Shown: positions 7,547 to 17,637, counted from the first letter of the stretch. The stretch is DNA of 64,000 nucleotides from Legionella oakridgensis ATCC 33761 = DSM 21215 (GCF_000512355.1 NZ_CP004006.1:2562501-2626500), one strand, 5' to 3'. The notes: a model not told the origin generated them from the letters alone. Made by a program: numbers and translations.

Positions 7547-9703
7547 TTATTTTCTGACAGCCAACGGGCAAGTATTCATATGCTTTGCACCAAGATGTCC
7601 CGCCAATTTCGCCAGAGCTTCCTCATTATTCTTGTAAAAATGATGCTCTCCCAATTGTGCAAAAAGCCCACCGCGTTTTAATACATTAAGAACAGGACGT
7701 CGTACTCGTGTAAACCATAACTCAAGCCCGCCTTCTTCCAAACGAGAGCAAATACTGCGTAATACCTCCAAACCAGTCGCATCTAATTGGTTAATGCTGA
7801 CACAATCAAGAATAATGTATCGCAGCTTTTGCTTTGCTGAAATTAGTTTTAATATTTTTTCTTCAAAATAGGCAGCATTTGCAAAATATAATGAGCCATT
7901 CAAACGTACTAAACTGATGAGATAACAAGTGTCGTTGGTATCGCCTTCGCTGACCTCAACAATATCGCCTTCTTCATTGCGTGTTAACTCGCTAAACCTG
8001 GGGCGCATGGTTTCATAAAGATAAAACCCAAGAGATAACAACATTCCTAATAACACCGCGTACGCAAGACGTGGTGCCAATAATAAGGTCAACAAGAATG
8101 TTAACAAAACCACAATACCTTCTTTTCGGCTTACTTTCCAGACATTCCACATCTCTTTTATATCAAGCAATCCTAATACGCCAACCATAATCACGACTGC
8201 AAGCGTCGCATAAGGCAAATAATAGAAAAATGGCGTCAGCCATAATAAAACGACCATCACAATCAGACCAGCCACAATGGATGAAAAACCGGTTTTAGCT
8301 CCAGCCTGGAAATTAATTGCGGAGCGAGTGAAGCCGCCAGACACAGGCATCGATTGAAAGAAGCTGCCTATGCATTTTGCCAATCCTTGACCAAGCAATT
8401 CCTGATTGGTGTTTAATCGCTGCCGATTTTCCGTAGCAATGCGTTTAGCAATCGTAATCGCTTCTGTAAAGCCAACCAAGGCAATTACAAACGCTCCCAT
8501 AAATAGACTTGACATGGCATCCCACCCAAATCGGATCGTCTTAAAAGCAGGCAATCCTCGAGGAATATTGCCCACCACTTCCCCTCCAGCCTGTAGTGTT
8601 AACTTGCCGTTGAGCGGTAAACTGGCGATTCGCCACTCATAAGGATCTACTTCACCAATCGGTGTCATTTGCTCATCAACAAAAAACACTTCTTGATGGT
8701 CATGTGTCACCAAACGCCGAAGATGCAGGCGGTTCAATTCACCAATCTCAAAATTATGGCGTGTGATTAAGCGTTCCAGCTGCCATTTAGCCTGGGCTGC
8801 ATTGTTGAGGGCTTCTTCCGTTTCCTGTGAACTTAAACCCGCTTTTTTAATGGTCTTTTCCACGACGGCCTTTGTTTTGGCGACTTCCTTCAACACTTGA
8901 TGAACGTCTTCAGGATAGCGTTGATGATTTGCAAGCATCTGCTGTACGGGCAAATTGATGATTTGTTCCGCCCGAATACTTGTCAGTTTTTCATACCCAC
9001 TTAACCAGGCAATGATGGTTGTGACAACCACAGCAATAAGAGTACTAGGAAGGTTAGGCGACAACCAACGCCCACCAAGAATGATAATAAACGCCAAGGC
9101 AGCTATTCCAACGGTTGGCCAATGGGTATTGCCCCATGCGTCGCTTAATACTTGCCAAACCATTTGGTAAGAATGGGGGGCGGTTACCGTATAAACACCA
9201 AATAAATTACCAATTTGCATGCTGGCGATGATGATGGCAACTGCATTAATAAATCCTAGAATGACAGGATAAGAAATAAAATTAACCACCACACCAAAGC
9301 GTAAAAAACCCAAAACCAGCTGTATCGCACCAGCCATAAACGTCAGCAATAAAACATATTGTATATATTCCGTTGTGCCAGTCGCAGCTAACGATTGCAT
9401 CGCTACCGCTGTTAATAACGAGGTCACTGGCACAGGACCCGTAGATAAAATACGCGATGAGCCAAATATGGCAGCAATGATTGGCGGTAAGAATGCAGCG
9501 TACAACCCCATGTAAACGGGAAGACCTGCCAAATGAGCATACGCCATGGATTGAGGAATAAACAGCATGGCAACGGTAAACCCTGCCAGTAAATCCGCTC
9601 TAAGCGTTATCCATTGTCTAAGCTCCGGCAACCATTCCAAACAAGGGAACAGCCGTTTTAAAACAGCACGCCACTGCAGTAAATAAGCCTGAACAGGCTG
9701 CAT
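7547..9703 (-). CDS. SulP family anion transporter with STAS domain and large insertion
   Basis: A 718 aa inner-membrane SLC26/SulP transporter. The N-terminal membrane domain has the signature GLPVYMGLYAAFLPPIIAAIFGSS (first part near residue 60) and many hydrophobic helices to about residue 565. A C-terminal STAS domain (about 585-700) contains YIILDCVSINQLDATGLEVL. The anion (sulfate, bicarbonate or other) cannot be assigned. Residues about 240-375 are an unusual hydrophilic, partly coiled-coil insertion between membrane helices, where typical SulP proteins of about 550-600 aa have only a short loop. It lies 17 bases after batD and may be co-transcribed with the Bat operon. Confidence 0.9.
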   Translation of the reverse strand: MQPVQAYLLQWRAVLKRLFPCLEWLPELRQWITLRADLLAGFTVAMLFIPQSMAYAHLAGLPVYMGLYAAFLPPIIAAIFGSSRILSTGPVPVTSLLTAVAMQSLAATGTTEYIQYVLLLTFMAGAIQLVLGFLRFGVVVNFISYPVILGFINAVAIIIASMQIGNLFGVYTVTAPHSYQMVWQVLSDAWGNTHWPTVGIAALAFIIILGGRWLSPNLPSTLIAVVVTTIIAWLSGYEKLTSIRAEQIINLPVQQMLANHQRYPEDVHQVLKEVAKTKAVVEKTIKKAGLSSQETEEALNNAAQAKWQLERLITRHNFEIGELNRLHLRRLVTHDHQEVFFVDEQMTPIGEVDPYEWRIASLPLNGKLTLQAGGEVVGNIPRGLPAFKTIRFGWDAMSSLFMGAFVIALVGFTEAITIAKRIATENRQRLNTNQELLGQGLAKCIGSFFQSMPVSGGFTRSAINFQAGAKTGFSSIVAGLIVMVVLLWLTPFFYYLPYATLAVVIMVGVLGLLDIKEMWNVWKVSRKEGIVVLLTFLLTLLLAPRLAYAVLLGMLLSLGFYLYETMRPRFSELTRNEEGDIVEVSEGDTNDTCYLISLVRLNGSLYFANAAYFEEKILKLISAKQKLRYIILDCVSINQLDATGLEVLRSICSRLEEGGLELWFTRVRRPVLNVLKRGGLFAQLGEHHFYKNNEEALAKLAGHLGAKHMNTCPLAVRK

Positions 9704-9720
9704 TTTAGTTATCCTGTGCC

Positions 9721-11369
9721 TTATAACGGATTAATAGGAGGTAAATCGCCCGTTTTATTATTTTTAAATGGTTTAGCTTTTTTAAATCTGACAATGCATT
9801 GCCACAATTCCTTACCTTGCCAAGGTATTTTTTTATCTTGACTGTAAAGTAGTTGCGATAAGAGATGCAGCTGTCGTTTAAATTGCGAATCATGGAGCCG
9901 CTTTGTTAAATCATTTAAGTTTAGCATTTCAAATTCCGGCCATTGCAATGTTGCCCAGTGCAATAAAGCATCTCTGGCCTCATAGGGATTATTATCCATG
10001 CATGCTTTCTGTAAACGTTTCAAAACCAAGCGTTTGCTATTGCTATGAGGCATCTGATTAGAACGATACCACCAGATAATCAACGTAATAACCCAAGCTG
10101 CAGCAAATCCACCGGCCAACCACCAAGCCATATCAAAGGATTTTACTGTCTCAGCAGTAAATTGAACTTTTTTTTGCACAGGCAAATCTTTTGAGTCAGT
10201 TGAAGTTGGCTGGGACGACATGGTTTGTAACACTGCCTGTTGCTTTGCCTCAACGGTTATTGTACGTTCAGGTAAAACAGCCACTTCTGCTTTACCCGTT
10301 ACGATATTAAACCAAGGAAGTTCGACACGGGGGATAGTAATATGCCCTGACTTATTCAATAAATAAGTGACTTTGGTGGTGGTTTTGCCAATGAGTTCCT
10401 GCTGACGAATAATATTATCTGCATCAGGTTTTTCGGGGTAAACACTAAATTGATTTCCAGAAAAATCCAAGGCTGGTAATAATTGTCCAGGCACTGCCAC
10501 GGCTTGTAGCGTAACCGTACGTACCAACGTATCTCCTTGAGATAACACAGCAGCACTATTATCATACTGCTCGCTAAGTTTAACTTGTTTTGCTGGCAAC
10601 CAGATCTTATTGTTAAAAGCAGGCGGTATGGGCTTTACAGACAGTGTTGTTATTTTAGAACGTTTATTAATTTGCCTGGGAACCGTATCATAACTTAAAG
10701 CATGAAAGGATGGCCCTATAATTTTTACCGTTCCACTTTTTGGGGAAAAACGGCATAACGTTGTTCTTCAATGACATACGTTCGGCCATTTTCCACTGTT
10801 TGATAACGATCAGCATCCCCAAGCGCAATAAGTAAAGCATTCTCTGCCTTTGGCGGTTGATATTCTGCGTCTAATAAACGTCCACTATTATATAATCTAA
10901 CCGTATAAATCACTTGCTGGCTTATATAAGGATTGTTTTCATTGACTTCCGTTTTCAACATGACTTCATCCTGCACGGAAGCTTGTGAACCCGTATCGAA
11001 GGAAGTCGTTGGTTCGTTTGTTACTTCCACCTGCGTCGCCGGACTTTGCTCCCGACCAATCTGCAGTGCTGGAATAGGTAATATTCCGCTTTTTTTAGCA
11101 ATTAACAATACAGTCCACCGACTGCTGGACTGTGACTGACCATTAATGAATGTATAATTCATACTCCTTTCTGTACCAACAATACGAAAATCCTTTTGTA
11201 AAGGAGTTAAATCAGGTACACCGCCAGATTGGGCATCATCCGTGGTTAAAATCAACTGAATGGTATCACCCATCTGAACTTTGCCAGGTTCCACCTGGAC
11301 GGTGATGGCAGCTAACACCATCACTGGCCATATGCAGCCTATAAAAATCAGTGATAAAAACTTTTTCAT
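9721..11369 (-). CDS. batD: BatD-like membrane protein, frame broken
   Basis: BatD (oxygen tolerance) family, 549 aa when restored. The first segment has a signal peptide (MKKFLSLIFIGCIWPVMVLA) and beta-rich repeats such as TVQVEPGKVQMGDTIQLIL. The second has QVKLSEQYDNSAAVLSQGDT, a transmembrane helix WLAGGFAAAWVITLIIWWY and a cytoplasmic tail. The frame is lost at a 5-base run (plus-strand T 10737-10741); adding one base joins FPQK to SGTVKIIGPSFHALSYDTVP in one protein. The ATG at 11369 overlaps the batC stop as ATGA; an ATG three codons upstream is possible. Last gene of the MoxR-Bat operon. Bat proteins are linked to stress and envelope integrity, but their mechanism is unclear. Confidence 0.75.
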
Positions 11370-12181
11370 TCTTGCCACCCATGTTGTCTACGTAAATGAT
11401 CCCGCAGAAATTTTTCTCTCATTAACCCCCCTGGATCATCCGGAATCAGGCGCAACCATTGTTCTTTCGCCTGCTGTTGTTCTTGTTTGTTCTGTGCATT
11501 TAATTGGTTATTTTGCGGTTCTTGCTTATCCTGGTTTTGCTTATCCTGATTTTGCTTATCCTGGTTTTGCTTGTCCTGATTTTGCTTATCCTGGTTTTGC
11601 TTATCCTGGTTTTGCTTGTCCTGATTTTGCTTATCCTGGTTTTGCTTGTCCTGATTTTGCTTATCCTGGTTTTGCTTATCCTGGTTTTGCTTATCCTGGT
11701 TTTGCTTATCCTGATTTTGCTTGTCCTGGTTTTGCTTGTCCTGGTTTTGCTTGTCCTGGTTTTGCTTATCCTGATTAGAATGGTCTTGTTGCTGTTTGTC
11801 TTTCTTAAGCAAATCTTGCAAGAGTTTACGATTGTATAATGCATCCTGATGATTTGGATTAATGGTCAAGACCCGATCGTAAGCCTTGATTGCCTGTTCA
11901 TATTGCCCCATATGCGCCAGAGCATTTCCTTGATTATAAAATCCTTCTTCACTATTGAGGGACTGATACAAATGAGCAGCCCGCTCGTAATCTCCCGCAC
12001 GATAGGCAGCTGCCGCTTGCCAATCATGACGTTCAAACGTATCCTTTGCACTGGTGAACTGTCCTTGATTCATCATCGTTTGGGCTTGTTGATCTTTAGT
12101 TAGCCATATATCGTTCCAACCAAACGCATATATTGACGAAACCAAGCTATATAAACTAATCAATACACCAATACGCTTCAT
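11366..12181 (-). CDS. batC: BatC-like TPR protein with KQNQD repeats
   Basis: A 271 aa protein: an N-terminal signal or membrane segment (MKRIGVLISLYSLVSSIYAF), two or three TPR units (residues about 50-125, including ALAHMGQYEQAIKAYDRVLT), then 16 exact KQNQD pentapeptides, and a conserved-looking C-terminus (KEQWLRLIPDDPGGLMREKF, a motif common in BatC/TPR proteins). The TPR part probably binds partner Bat proteins. The start at 12181 overlaps the batB stop by ATGA; the frame also extends 30 codons further upstream inside batB, which is rejected. The repeat tract makes length variation between strains likely. Confidence 0.8.
   Translation of the reverse strand: MKRIGVLISLYSLVSSIYAFGWNDIWLTKDQQAQTMMNQGQFTSAKDTFERHDWQAAAAYRAGDYERAAHLYQSLNSEEGFYNQGNALAHMGQYEQAIKAYDRVLTINPNHQDALYNRKLLQDLLKKDKQQQDHSNQDKQNQDKQNQDKQNQDKQNQDKQNQDKQNQDKQNQDKQNQDKQNQDKQNQDKQNQDKQNQDKQNQDKQNQDKQNQDKQNQDKQEPQNNQLNAQNKQEQQQAKEQWLRLIPDDPGGLMREKFLRDHLRRQHGWQE
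11535..11774 (-). repeat. 16 x 15-bp in-frame tandem repeat (KQNQD) in batC
   Basis: Sixteen contiguous 15-base units of TTTTGCTTRTCCTGR on the plus strand, encoding KQNQD on the minus strand. Units differ only at two synonymous A/G positions (the third bases of Lys-Asp region codons), so the array was homogenised or expanded recently while the peptide stayed constant. It also creates spurious long open frames on the opposite strand. Confidence 0.95.
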
Positions 12182-13107
12182 GCTGTAATCCTCTGCAGCC
12201 ATCCACGTTGAAACACGGGCAACAATAACAAAAGAGCAGGAACAAGAAACCAACGCCCCTGATCTCTCCAAACAGGAATATCATGTTGTAAATCAGCGCT
12301 AAATTGATGACTTTTGCCCGTCGTACGCAACCATTTTTCCATATCCGTTGATGTGTCAGAAAAAGCAATCAATTCTCCCTGGCCAGCCACAGCAAGCGGT
12401 TGGAACAATGACTCTGGAGAAGAGCTTTTAACAATAGGCATGACGGAAGTATGAATTCCTTGATTTGCTAATCTACGCGCTTCGTTAATTGCTGCTGATG
12501 AAGGAGGCATGGCGGTTAATATTAATACATCGCCGTTGTTAAAACCTGCCTGAGTAATGAGTTTACCGGCTTGTTCGAGAGCAGTATCCAACCGATTTCC
12601 TTCTACTGGCATAATATCTGGGGCAAGTGAGGACAATAATGCATCAATGGTCTCAGCATCATCGGTCAACGGTGATACAACAAAAGGCTCACCGGTATAA
12701 ACCACTAAACCAAACTGCCCGGCCTCCTTATGCTTAAACAGATCATGCAATTTAAATTTAGCCCGAGTAAATCGGTCTGGAGATAAATCTTTTTCCAGCA
12801 TTTGCTCAGACATGTCTAATATCAATACTCGCGGCTGAATCGACTTATAAGTCGGAACCGGCAATCGTGACCAGGTTGGCCCAGCTAAAGCAATGATCAT
12901 AAGAGCTGCACTCATCATAAGCAGCATGAGAGAAGTCATGCGCTTACTTCGACCGTGGGACTTTATTAAATACGGCAATAAATGATTGTCACAAACTTCC
13001 CCCCATGCCTGCATAGCCGGTTTATATTGCAATAAAAACCAAGCAAATAGGGCCAGAGGAACAAAGGAAAACAACCAAAAAGGGCGAATAAAATGAAATT
13101 CAATCAT
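12178..13107 (-). CDS. batB: BatB-like von Willebrand A membrane protein
   Basis: A 309 aa protein with two N-terminal transmembrane helices (residues about 10-28 and 57-76), a vWA domain (about 90-275) and a C-terminal helix (WFLVPALLLLLPVF). The MIDAS motif reads DMSEQM near residue 97: the usual DxSxS has Gln in place of the last Ser, so metal coordination may be weakened. FSPDRF-type sequence LSPDRFTRAKFKL and the downstream TGEPFVVSPLTDD are typical of BatB. Overlaps batA by four bases (ATGA) and batC likewise, so tight translational coupling is likely. Confidence 0.82.
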   Translation of the reverse strand: MIEFHFIRPFWLFSFVPLALFAWFLLQYKPAMQAWGEVCDNHLLPYLIKSHGRSKRMTSLMLLMMSAALMIIALAGPTWSRLPVPTYKSIQPRVLILDMSEQMLEKDLSPDRFTRAKFKLHDLFKHKEAGQFGLVVYTGEPFVVSPLTDDAETIDALLSSLAPDIMPVEGNRLDTALEQAGKLITQAGFNNGDVLILTAMPPSSAAINEARRLANQGIHTSVMPIVKSSSPESLFQPLAVAGQGELIAFSDTSTDMEKWLRTTGKSHQFSADLQHDIPVWRDQGRWFLVPALLLLLPVFQRGWLQRITA

Positions 13108-14124
13108 GAGGCCCTCCTTTCCTGCCTCATCAATTTAAAGCGGGGAAAGAAATTTCCTTCCACAGCAAGCCAATAAAGAAACAGAAAAAAAGCCAAGGCA
13201 AGGGGCCAAGGATAATAATCATGTTGAGGTCGAACGGTAGCTTGTTCCTGAGAAACTTTTTCCAATTGATTGATGACTTCATAAATACGTTGCAAGGATT
13301 GCAGATCCGTAGCACGAAAATAACGTCCGCCAGTCACTTTAGCCACTTCTTGTAACGTTTCTTCATCCAAATCAGCGGACGCATTCATATTTAAAAACAC
13401 GCTGGGAAGGGCGCGAGGATCCGCTTGTGAGCCCAAACCAATGGTATAAATTTTAATCCCGTCGGCACGTGCCAGTTCTGCGGCCTTCATGGGTGCCAGA
13501 ACACCAGAATTATTTGCACCATCCGTCAACAATATAATAATCCGCCCCTGTGCAGGAACATTTTGTAATCGTTTTACAGCCAAACCAAGAGCATCTCCAA
13601 TAGAAGTTGTTTTGCCAGCCAACCCGACCGTTGCATCTTCCAGACGCATGAGGATATTTTGACGATCATACGTTAATGGCGTTTGCAGATACGCGCGACT
13701 GCCAAACAAAATCAAGCCAATTTTATCACCCATTCGTTCTTGCACAAATTGCTCAGCTGCGCGTTTGACGACGGTCAAACGACTTACAGGACGTCCATGC
13801 AACATCATATCCGGTAATTCCATGCTGCCCGATAAATCCAGAGCCAGCATTATATTGTAACCTTCACGCGCCAAGGGCCTTGGCTCACCTACCCAACGAG
13901 GCCCGGCCAATGCCAATAACAACAAAAACCAGATTATAAAAATAAACCAATTTTTTATGCCTTGTAAAACCCTGCTTTTCGTGTTCAACAATCTCAACCA
14001 TTGCATTGAAAAACGGAATTTTAAGCGCTGACGGTAAAAATAAAGGAGCACTTGGCAAAAAAAACCATATCAGAATCGGTACGGGTAAGAATACTAAAAC
14101 CCATGGCAATGCTAATTCAAACAT
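13104..14124 (-). CDS. batA: BatA-like von Willebrand A membrane protein, frame broken
   Basis: BatA family, 339 aa when restored. The N-terminal part (MFELALPWVLVFLPVPILIW, then ALKIPFFNAM) is typical of BatA but leaves frame at a 6-base run (plus-strand T 13951-13956). Removing one base joins TRHKK to the membrane helix WFIFIIWFLLLLALAGPRW and the vWA domain with an intact MIDAS DLSGSM, LTDGANNSG and GLGSQADPRALP. A C-terminal helix follows (YPWPLALAFFLFLYWLAV). This is one of only two breaks in the window with a base too many. The start overlaps the end of the DUF4381 gene. Expected in the inner membrane with the vWA domain in the periplasm. Confidence 0.78.
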
Positions 14125-14726
14125 GGCTTTCTCCGTTGATTAATCCATTTTTTCGTCATGCTGAATAACAGTGTCAAATCATTGTCTTTCGCCATTCCTC
14201 TCCGTTGGTAAGGAACATCTAATAACTGTGAACGAACTTGACTAAAATCAACGTTTTTTCCGGTTTCATTCAAAAATAATATCCACGCCTCCCCTTGTAA
14301 GCTGGCTACGTTTTTTCTTGGAAAATAAACCAGTGCCACCCGTTTTAATAACTCGGAAATACAAGCGCTGATGTGCTGGCAATTACCCTCGCGCTGATAT
14401 TGCTGTTGATAAGCAGCAAGCAAGCGCAATGCCCGTCGCCTTGCCTGTCCATGCAAATACGAACGCCGCAAGAACAAAACTGCCACCATCAGAACAATAA
14501 TCAGGAGAATGATAAGAACATACCAACCTGGAGCCAATGGCCACCAGCCAATTGGTAAAGGCATATGAATATCACGTAATTGCGACAATGCTTGACTTCC
14601 CGGATGACCAGATAAGTCCTTACTCTGTGATGCCCCACCTGCTGCACTGCATGAACCAGACAGCAGCAGGGAGGGCATCCCAAAGATAATGCCTTGGTAG
14701 CTCTTCTTTTTAAACCAGTTAAGCAT
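14112..14726 (-). CDS. DUF4381 membrane protein of the MoxR/Bat operon
   Basis: A 204 aa protein with a signal-like N-terminus, the DUF4381 hallmark RDIHMPLPIGWWPLAPGW (about residues 51-68), one transmembrane helix (YVLIILLIIVLMVAVLFL), then a basic cytoplasmic region. The family is found almost only beside MoxR, DUF58 and BatA/B genes; its function is not known. Overlaps the DUF58 gene upstream by eight bases and batA downstream by 13 bases. Confidence 0.8.
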   Translation of the reverse strand: MLNWFKKKSYQGIIFGMPSLLLSGSCSAAGGASQSKDLSGHPGSQALSQLRDIHMPLPIGWWPLAPGWYVLIILLIIVLMVAVLFLRRSYLHGQARRRALRLLAAYQQQYQREGNCQHISACISELLKRVALVYFPRKNVASLQGEAWILFLNETGKNVDFSQVRSQLLDVPYQRRGMAKDNDLTLLFSMTKKWINQRRKPCLN

Positions 14727-15636
14727 TTACCCTCCGCGGATACGTCTGGCGAACCAGCAATGGTAAATCCAGCTCGCCAGTCACTTGCACATATTGAATC
14801 TGCATTCGTTTTAACATTGCTTTTAACGAGGCAATGCGTTGTTGGCAATAATGATGATAAGCAGAATTCACGGTATCTAATGTTGTATCCAACACAATTT
14901 CCCGTCTTCCATTGGTTATTGCATATTGTTGGGGTTTAGGTGGCGCCAGTTCAAGTGGATCGCATACATGGTACGCCAAGATATCATTATGAGCTCGCAA
15001 GCGGCTTAAATGCTGTTCGCTTTCCTCATCCAAATTATAAAAATCACTAATCAGCACCAAAATACTTCCAGGGCGAGCAACCCGCCGCAAACGTAATAAT
15101 GCATGACTTAGGGAACGAACTTGAACTTCCATTTTAGAAGAATCTGACTGCGCTTGCGTGTATTCGCTTAACGAGGCCAAAAAGGGCAACACCCCTGTTT
15201 CCCGGTTTCTTGGGACAAACTCATTATGCGACTGGGATGAAAATAATAACCCACCGACTCGGTCACCCTGAGCAATTGCAGTCCAGGCAATCATAGCAGC
15301 CAAACGCGCTGCAATCACCGATTTAAACGCCATACGGGTACCAAAATACATAGAAGGATTAAAATCAGCAAGGATGATAGCCGGCCGCTCCCGTTCTTCC
15401 TGATATAATTTAATATGAGGCCGGCCAGTACGAGCAGTAACCCGCCACTCCATATGCCTGACCTCATCCCCAGCTTGATAATTACGCACTTCAGCAAAAT
15501 CCATACCACGTCCGCGCAGTTTTGAAAGATGGTTCCCTATATGCGTGGCTTGCTTTTCCGGACGATAACGTACTTGCTGGACATAACGCCGCAAAGCAAT
15601 TAATTCAGCCAATTCTGCAACAATGCCCTCATTCAT
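14719..15636 (-). CDS. DUF58 domain protein of the MoxR/Bat operon
   Basis: A 305 aa soluble protein with the DUF58 motif NYQAGDEVRHMEWRVTARTG (residues about 50-70), followed by a vWA-like fold (ILADFNPSMYFG; VLISDFYNLDEES). DUF58 proteins are usual partners of MoxR ATPases. The frame extends 30 codons upstream, but the ATG at 15636 has GGAG six bases ahead and is chosen. About 250 non-coding bases separate it from moxR, longer than other gaps in this operon, so an internal promoter is possible; none was clearly seen. Confidence 0.83.
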   Translation of the reverse strand: MNEGIVAELAELIALRRYVQQVRYRPEKQATHIGNHLSKLRGRGMDFAEVRNYQAGDEVRHMEWRVTARTGRPHIKLYQEERERPAIILADFNPSMYFGTRMAFKSVIAARLAAMIAWTAIAQGDRVGGLLFSSQSHNEFVPRNRETGVLPFLASLSEYTQAQSDSSKMEVQVRSLSHALLRLRRVARPGSILVLISDFYNLDEESEQHLSRLRAHNDILAYHVCDPLELAPPKPQQYAITNGRREIVLDTTLDTVNSAYHHYCQQRIASLKAMLKRMQIQYVQVTGELDLPLLVRQTYPRRVNA

Positions 15637-15887
15637 AGACATCTCCAGGGTATCCAAACTGGTCAATTTGATAAGCTTCCCATGCAAAGATATACCAAAT
15701 TTGCTTATGCTTGCCGCTAACGACACCAGAGTATTTTAAACAACGAACGTTTACTATCCGTGCTACGTTACAAAGCAAATAACGGCCGGTTATTTGAAAT
15801 CCCTCTACCAGGATAGTAAGAAACGAAAAAAAGGCTGGGATGTCTATTAAAACAATCCAACCACGCCTAGCAAATCGTTTATACTGC

Positions 15888-16895
15888 TTAAGGCAGTGCC
15901 ACCAGCCGTAATAATTCATCAAGAAAATCATCACTGCTAACGCCTTCAGCTTCTGCTTCAAAGGTTAATAAAATACGATGCCGTAAAACATCATGCGCAA
16001 TGACATGGATGTCTTCGGGAGTAACATAATCCCGCCCCGACAGCCAAGCATGTGCTTTGGCGCATCGATCAAGGGCAATGGTCGCGCGCGGACTAGCCCC
16101 ATATCGCAACCAACGATGAAGCGTTTCACTATATGCTCGCGGATTGCGAGTTGCCACGACCAGCTGGACCAGATAATGTTCTAAGGCATCACTGGTATGA
16201 ACATGGAGGACTTGTTTGCGAGCTTCAAATAATTGCCTTTGCGACAATGGCACAAGCGTCGTATTGGCTTTTTTTTCAGATTGCCCATGTGCAGGAAGTG
16301 CTTCATGTCGAGCCAGCCTTAAAATATCATGCTCTATTTTTGCATCGGGATAACCGATTTTGACATACATCAAGAAGCGGTCGAGCTGCGCCTCGGGTAA
16401 TGGATAAGTACCTTCTTGTTCAATAGGGTTTTGCGTTGCCATCACCAAAAACAACTCCGGTAATGGGTAGGTTTTACTACCGATGGTGACCTGCCGCTCA
16501 GCCATAGCTTCCAATAAAGCAGATTGCACTTTTGCGGGAGCACGGTTAATTTCATCAGCCAATACCATATTATGGAAAATAGGGCCAGGCTGGAAAATAA
16601 AAGAACCATCTTCAGGCCGATAAACATCCGTACCTGTCAAATCACCAGGAAGCAAATCCGGCGTAAACTGGATGCGATGAAAATGACCTTCAACGCCATA
16701 AGATAACTCTTTGACCGCACGAGTTTTTGCTAACCCCGGAGCTCCCTCCACTAACAAATGACCATCAGCTAGCAATGCTATCAGCAAGCGGGAGATCAAA
16801 TCTTTTTGGCCAAGAATTCGTGAATTAAGATAGGTGCTTAAACGCAATACCTGTTGCTGTACTTCTTTAATAGAAGAAACGTCTGCTTGTTCCAT
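15888..16895 (-). CDS. MoxR family AAA+ ATPase
   Basis: A 335 aa AAA+ ATPase with Walker A GAPGLAKT (residues about 55-62), Walker B VLADEINRAP (about 118), sensor 1 ATQNPIEQEGTYPLPEAQLDRF and a C-terminal lid with sensor 2 region RYGASPRA. MoxR ATPases act as chaperone-like activators of vWA proteins. It is the first gene of a seven-gene cluster with DUF58, DUF4381 and BatA-D, so it probably remodels those membrane vWA proteins. It is divergent from def. Confidence 0.9.
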   Translation of the reverse strand: MEQADVSSIKEVQQQVLRLSTYLNSRILGQKDLISRLLIALLADGHLLVEGAPGLAKTRAVKELSYGVEGHFHRIQFTPDLLPGDLTGTDVYRPEDGSFIFQPGPIFHNMVLADEINRAPAKVQSALLEAMAERQVTIGSKTYPLPELFLVMATQNPIEQEGTYPLPEAQLDRFLMYVKIGYPDAKIEHDILRLARHEALPAHGQSEKKANTTLVPLSQRQLFEARKQVLHVHTSDALEHYLVQLVVATRNPRAYSETLHRWLRYGASPRATIALDRCAKAHAWLSGRDYVTPEDIHVIAHDVLRHRILLTFEAEAEGVSSDDFLDELLRLVALP

Positions 16896-17025
16896 TCATT
16901 GTACCTTGAACAAAAAATAATATCCTAACGTGAAATATTACTTGTGCCAAGCGGGTTATTTTTGTATTTTCCCCGACAGATAGGCCATGATTGTATACAA
17001 ATAATTTCTTTTATTAGCAACCTGT

Positions 17026-17637
17026 ATGATACCACATTTAAACATTGTCACGATTGAACAGCCTGGTGCCTCATCGATTTTAAAAGCCAAATCCGGGTGT
17101 GTTTCCTTCCCTTTAGATGCAGAAAATCGTGCTTTGATTTTTGCAATGAAGGATAAACTGCAACAATTGGGTGGTGTTGGCTTGGCTGCCCCTCAGGTAG
17201 GATATAACAAGAACATTATTGCGATTTATATCCCTAAAGAAGCCGCTTTATTGCGTGAACATGTTACACCTTATCCAATGCACATTTTGATTAATCCTTC
17301 TTACGAAGTTTGGCGTAACAGCGCCACCGTCCATGATTTTGAAGGATGTTACTCGGTCACAAGCAAAGCAGGCAAGGTTCCCCGCTATCATACCATCCGC
17401 CTCACTTATCAAGATGAAAGCGGTCAGTCACATACCACAAAAGAATCTGGCTTTTACGCCCGGGTTCTACAGCATGAAATTGATCACCTCAATGGCTTAT
17501 TAATCACCGATCGCTTGACACCAGAATGCCTGCAAGGCAGCGTCGAAGACATGATGGCCATCAGACGAAAAGAATTAACTCCTGCCCAGCAAGAGCAATT
17601 TGATAAACTAATGCAGAGAAAATTCAATAAAACCTAA
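17026..17637 (+). CDS. def: peptide deformylase
   Basis: Removes the N-formyl group from nascent proteins. The three metal-site motifs are present: GVGLAAPQ (residues about 51-58), EGCYS (about 107; usually EGCLS, with Tyr replacing Leu) and QHEIDHL with the HExxH metal ligands (about 150). The 203 aa length is longer than the roughly 170 aa of E. coli Def because of extra N- and C-terminal residues. It stands alone with no fmt neighbour, so it may be a secondary deformylase. ATG at 17026. Confidence 0.88.
   Translation: MIPHLNIVTIEQPGASSILKAKSGCVSFPLDAENRALIFAMKDKLQQLGGVGLAAPQVGYNKNIIAIYIPKEAALLREHVTPYPMHILINPSYEVWRNSATVHDFEGCYSVTSKAGKVPRYHTIRLTYQDESGQSHTTKESGFYARVLQHEIDHLNGLLITDRLTPECLQGSVEDMMAIRRKELTPAQQEQFDKLMQRKFNKT

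Noticed and set aside
11535-11774. Repeat array as a CRISPR
   Set aside because: Units are contiguous 15-mers without unique spacers and lie in a coding frame.
11281-11839. Long plus-strand ORFs rich in FAYPG or LILVL repeats
   Set aside because: They are mirror readings of the 15-base repeat in batC on the minus strand.
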